From Actinomycetota bacterium (GTDB taxonomy: Bacteria > Actinomycetota > Thermoleophilia > Gaiellales > Gaiellaceae), in the NCBI GenBank assembly GCA_013698195.1, contig JACCVK010000174.1, positions 1 through 6,842 of the forward strand: 6,842 nucleotides of DNA. Reading direction: 5' to 3'. The translations under genes and the position numbers were made by a program. Below the pieces are notes generated by a model, which had not been told where the DNA came from, made no database searches, and saw only the letters and a list, made by a program, of their open reading frames with translations. Below are positions 5,643-6,842 of the stretch, piece after piece; position 1 is the stretch's first letter; each line of letters opens with the position of its first letter.

Positions 5643-6842
5643 ATGCAGTCCTTCGTGATCGAAGGCGGCCGCCCCCTCACCGGCACTGTTCGCGCGTCCG
5701 GGAACAAAAACGGCGCGCTTCCCATCCTCGCGGCCAGCGTCCTCGCCTCGGACGAGGTGAGGCTGTCGAACGTCCCCCGGATTCAGGACGTGGAGACGAT
5801 GCTCGAGCTACTCGCGGACATCGGCGCTGACGTCGAGTGGACCGGAGACAACGAGGTGCGCGTCGATCCGCAAGGGATCGAGAAGACCCATCTCGATCCC
5901 GATCTCTGTCGCGAGATTCGTGCGTCGTTCCTGCTCGCGGGACCGCTGCTCTCCCGCTTCGGCCATGTCAGCGTGCCTCCGCCCGGTGGGGATGTCATCG
6001 GCCGGAGAAGACTCGACACGCATGTGCACGCGTTCGCGGCGCTCGGCGCCGACTTCCAACTCGACGGCGTCTACGAGCTCACCGCAGACAAACTCACGGG
6101 CACCCGCGTGTACTTGGACGAAGCATCGGTGATGGGGACGGAGAACGCGATCATGGCCGCGGCTCTCGCAGACGGGAAGACGGTGCTGGGCCATGCCGCG
6201 TGCGAGCCTCACATCCAAGATCTTTGCCGGTTTCTCGCCTCCCTCGGCGCGTCGATCTCGGGAGTCGGCTCCAACTGCATCCACGTCGAGGGCGTCGAGC
6301 GCCTGCGTGGAGGCAAATATCGAATCGGCCCCGACCATATCGAGGTCGCGAGCTTCGTCGGGCTGGCGGCGGCGACCGGAGGAGAAGTCGTCATCGAGGG
6401 CGTGGAGCCGGACGACCTCATCTCCATCGTTCCCGCCTTCCGGAAGCTGGGGATCGAGATGGAGGTCGGCGACTCGTCCGTACGCGTTCCGGCCGGACAG
6501 GATCTGCATGTCGAGGACGACCTCGGAAATCAGGTGCCGAAGATCGAGAGCGGCATCTGGCCGGCGTTCCCCGCCGACCTCACGTCCATCGCCGTGACCG
6601 TCGCTACGCAGGCGCGAGGCACCATCCTCATCTTCGAGAAGATGTTCGAGAGTCGCCTGTTCTTCGTCGACAAGCTCGTCTCCATGGGGGCCCGCATCAT
6701 CCTCTGCGACCCGCACCGGGCCGTGGTCACCGGCCCCGCCCGGCTCGTCGGTCAACGTCTCGAGAGTCCCGACATTCGCGCCGGGATGGCAATGGTGATC
6801 GCGGCGCTCTGTGCTGAGGGCCACTTGAGCATCGGCAACATT
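5643..6842 (+). CDS. murA: UDP-N-acetylglucosamine 1-carboxyvinyltransferase, Asp-type active site; C-terminus cut by the window edge
   Basis: Transfers enolpyruvate from phosphoenolpyruvate to UDP-GlcNAc, the first committed step of peptidoglycan synthesis, in the cytoplasm. Four hundred codons are present of a usual 415-430. Expected residues: Lys22-Asn23 in SGNKNGALP, Arg93 in IRASFLLAGPL, Arg122 in GGDVIGRRRLD, Asp312 in FPADLTS (general base, E. coli Asp305), Arg338 in FESRL (E. coli Arg331) and Arg379 in DIRAGMAM (E. coli Arg371). The C-terminal Arg matching E. coli Arg397 lies outside. The catalytic Cys115 of E. coli is Asp117 here (codon 5991-5993), as in Mycobacterium tuberculosis MurA, where Asp is functional and confers fosfomycin insensitivity. 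The ATG at 5643 is preferred because it gives the family N-terminus MQSFVIEGG and places Lys22 as in E. coli; an in-frame ATG at 5616 would add nine residues (MSLSTIARA). It follows the S9 gene by 66 bp, probably with its own promoter, and no other mur gene is visible. Confidence 0.96.
   Translation, partial: MQSFVIEGGRPLTGTVRASGNKNGALPILAASVLASDEVRLSNVPRIQDVETMLELLADIGADVEWTGDNEVRVDPQGIEKTHLDPDLCREIRASFLLAGPLLSRFGHVSVPPPGGDVIGRRRLDTHVHAFAALGADFQLDGVYELTADKLTGTRVYLDEASVMGTENAIMAAALADGKTVLGHAACEPHIQDLCRFLASLGASISGVGSNCIHVEGVERLRGGKYRIGPDHIEVASFVGLAAATGGEVVIEGVEPDDLISIVPAFRKLGIEMEVGDSSVRVPAGQDLHVEDDLGNQVPKIESGIWPAFPADLTSIAVTVATQARGTILIFEKMFESRLFFVDKLVSMGARIILCDPHRAVVTGPARLVGQRLESPDIRAGMAMVIAALCAEGHLSIGNI

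Noticed and set aside
5808..6824. 338-codon open frame on the minus strand opposite murA
   Set aside because: It is antisense to a fully conserved MurA. The translation is Asp/Arg/His-rich with no family resemblance.

Overview
The window is high-GC bacterial chromosome with strong G/C preference at third codon positions, frequent GTG/TTG starts, and tightly packed genes on both strands. Together with a MurA that carries Asp in place of the catalytic Cys, this suggests an actinobacterium, perhaps a deep-branching soil lineage such as Thermoleophilia/Gaiellales. That placement is inference and no marker here settles it. I see no RNA gene, mobile element, CRISPR array or phage gene, and no stretch over 300 bases lacks a gene.

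Layout. From the left edge to about 1810, a minus-strand pair comprises a small acidic helical protein of unknown function (1499-1810) and, coupled to it by a 4-base TTGA overlap, a family 15 glycoside hydrolase (1-1502) whose C-terminus is cut by the window edge. A 33-bp divergent gap separates the pair from a plus-strand class V PLP-dependent aminotransferase-fold enzyme (1844-2929). That gene converges on a minus-strand HD-superfamily hydrolase of the COG2316 type (2973-3548). A 24-bp divergent gap then leads to a plus-strand S9-family serine peptidase (3573-5576). After 66 bp comes murA (5643 to the right edge, about 20 residues short), the enzyme of the first committed step of peptidoglycan synthesis.

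How the genes relate. They look like mostly independent housekeeping and metabolic genes rather than one dedicated system: alpha-glucan or trehalose breakdown, an uncharacterised PLP enzyme, a metal-dependent HD hydrolase, cytoplasmic peptide turnover and cell-wall synthesis. The regulatory layout is the more notable part. Four of the five transcription-unit-leading or separately spaced genes have a TAnnnT (-10-like) hexamer 8-11 bases before the start codon and no Shine-Dalgarno sequence. The one gene inside an operon (GH15) has GGAGG. This fits leaderless or near-leaderless initiation. In the HD/S9 gap a single symmetric TACGATA can be read as a -10 element on both strands.

I found no previously undescribed multi-gene system. 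The points most worth checking are the Asp-type MurA (predicted fosfomycin insensitivity), the symmetric divergent promoter, the 15-bp in-frame triplication in the S9 peptidase, and the uncharacterised protein coupled to the GH15 enzyme.
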